Source: CAYFVR01 sp046541515 (GTDB lineage: Bacteria > Desulfobacterota > Desulfobacteria > Desulfobacterales > Desulfococcaceae). Taken from it: DNA of 53,484 bases. This document shows, in pieces, positions 53,438-53,484 of the stretch. The notes beneath the pieces were generated by a model. It was not told the DNA's origin. It searched no databases and saw only the letters and a program-made list of their open reading frames with translations. A program made the translations under genes and the position numbers. The stretch lies in the NCBI GenBank assembly GCA_046541515.1, contig JBKHDD010000014.1, positions 1 to 53,484 of the forward strand. The letters are read 5' to 3'. Position 1 is the first letter of the stretch, and the number at the start of each line of letters is the position of its first letter.

Positions 53438-53484
53438 TTCCGATCCGTTTCCGCAAGGCGTTCGGCAAAAAAAACGTCACCACC

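Noticed and set aside
53184..53483. Minus-strand open frame reaching the right window edge
   Set aside because: It is an alternate-frame shadow of the 5' end of gspE.

Overview
The window is GC-rich bacterial chromosome from a Gram-negative organism. The evidence is a type II secretion operon, an ABC O-antigen-type exporter, a TonB-dependent receptor and several lipoproteins. A member of the Desulfobacterota is my best guess. The left-handed beta-helix protein joined to GlmM closely resembles the 'protein GlmU' family I know from that group, and a probable selenoprotein also fits. This is recognition from memory, not a search. Nearly all genes lie on the minus strand. Many minus-strand genes overlap by ATGA or TGATG junctions, which implies long translationally coupled operons.

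Layout from left to right. 1-3601: dxs (cut by the window edge), xseB and xseA. 3862-5180: an O-methyltransferase with a small coupled conserved protein. 5343-6062 (+): a BAX-inhibitor-1 family membrane protein with its own promoter and terminator. 6204-28008: a surface-polysaccharide operon read right to left. It runs wzm, wzt, sulfotransferase, hexapeptide acetyltransferase, a methyltransferase/coiled-coil/GT2 fusion, GT2, an integral membrane protein, GT2-GtrA, GT4, a GT4-GT4 fusion, a flippase, a CgeB-like glycosyltransferase, GT2, asnB, and a beta-helix/GlmM in-frame fusion. Two genes in its middle (about 18.1-21.3 kb) are AT-rich and look transferred.

28240-29669 (+) is the most unusual part: two coupled lipoprotein genes. 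The first is interrupted by an in-frame TGA at codon 48. A perfect 8-bp hairpin with a GGUCUG loop follows 10 nt later, placing the loop 18 nt after the TGA, the same offset as in the E. coli fdhF SECIS as I recall it. The TGA falls just before a GGLAR motif where, from memory, related phosphoesterase-like lipoproteins carry cysteine. I interpret the gene as a selenocysteine-containing lipoprotein.

29710-36602 (minus) holds four exported proteins: a transglutaminase-elicitor-like protein with tandem C-terminal beta modules, two proteins of unknown function and a CAP-domain protein. 36773-53437 (minus) is one apparent operon: gspE-F-G-H-I-J-K-L-M-C-D, then a periplasmic binding protein, a histidine kinase, a sigma-54 response regulator and a TonB-dependent receptor. 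The exported proteins next door are plausible substrates or surface partners of this secretion system. No tRNA, rRNA, CRISPR array, intact insertion sequence or prepilin peptidase gene was seen. No stretch over 300 bases lacks a gene.
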